Assembly (NCBI GenBank): GCA_937895985.1 | Contig: CALBKL010000332.1 | Span: 1 to 5,606, forward strand | Length of the DNA: 5,606 nucleotides | Direction: 5' to 3' | Source of the DNA: an uncultured Solobacterium sp. | GTDB taxonomy: Bacteria > Bacillota_I > Bacilli_A > Erysipelotrichales > Erysipelotrichaceae | Shown: in pieces, positions 5,476 through 5,606 of the stretch | Layout: the number at the start of each line of letters is the position of its first letter | Position numbering within the stretch: position 1 is the stretch's first letter | Position numbers and translations under genes: made by a program | Notes under the pieces: model-generated | What the model was told of the DNA's origin: nothing | The model's input: the letters and a program-made list of their open reading frames with translations, nothing else | Databases searched by the model: none

Positions 5476-5606
5476 ATAAAGATAATTTATACCATCTGTC
5501 TTGATTGTAATCTTATCACCAACATTTACAGTAATCATCTTAATTACATCAGCATACTTTGCTTTATAAATATTTTGATCTGTATCAATGATATAAAGAT
5601 AGGTAT
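5470..5606 (-). CDS. C-terminal end of an unrecognised protein (partial)
   Basis: Reading the minus strand from 5604, an open frame of 44 codons ends at TAA (5472-5470). It starts TYLYIIDTDQNIYKAKYADV, continues with KMITVNVGDKITIKTDG and ends INYLYE. Alternating hydrophobic and polar residues with turn-like Asp-Thr-Asp, Gly-Asp and Asp-Gly pairs suggest a small beta-barrel or beta-rich C-terminal domain. There is no membrane segment in the visible part. I do not recognise the family and assign no function. The frame is likely genuine because the two other minus-strand frames close quickly, and because a strong terminator hairpin overlaps its stop codon. It lies upstream of, and in the same direction as, the licT operon. 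That operon has its own promoter, so the two are probably separate units. Confidence 0.75.
   Translation of the reverse strand, partial: TYLYIIDTDQNIYKAKYADVIKMITVNVGDKITIKTDGINYLYE

Overview
The window looks like part of a low-GC Gram-positive (Bacillota) chromosome. The reasons are AT-rich DNA, strong AGGAGG-type ribosome sites, a BglG/LicT-type antiterminator, a PTS permease without an EIIA domain, and a clostridial-type large serine recombinase. An Erysipelotrichia-like gut bacterium would fit, but that is only a guess. No rRNA, tRNA or CRISPR array was seen.

Left part (1 to about 2055, plus strand): the end of a prophage or other integrative element. It holds the C-terminal part of a CI/LexA-like repressor (HTH domain outside the window, S24 self-cleaving peptidase domain inside). 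A 165-base gap with two hairpins follows, then a large serine integrase. The rest of the element lies to the left. The integrase frame has no stop where one is expected. It runs through a strong bidirectional terminator and about 100 bases into the antisense of the neighbouring host gene, so the element-chromosome junction is probably near the integrase 3' end.

Middle and right part (2056 to about 5410, minus strand): a sugar-type operon read right to left, licT-like antiterminator, then PTS EIIBC permease, then an ADP-ribosylglycohydrolase-family gene, then the terminator. The leader has a good sigma-A-type promoter. It is followed by a 29-nt element with the exact architecture of a ribonucleic antiterminator (RAT), though all three helices have changed sequence in a compensatory way. 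The RAT overlaps the first arm of an intrinsic terminator just upstream of licT. This predicts autoregulated, substrate-induced antitermination of the whole operon. The permease lacks EIIA and must borrow one. The third position, where a phospho-glycosidase usually sits, holds an ADP-ribosylglycohydrolase-fold gene. That gene is broken near 2400 by a frame change and probably a small deletion.

Far right (5447 to 5606, minus strand): the last 44 codons of an unrecognised gene, whose stop codon sits inside its own terminator hairpin, separating it from the licT operon.
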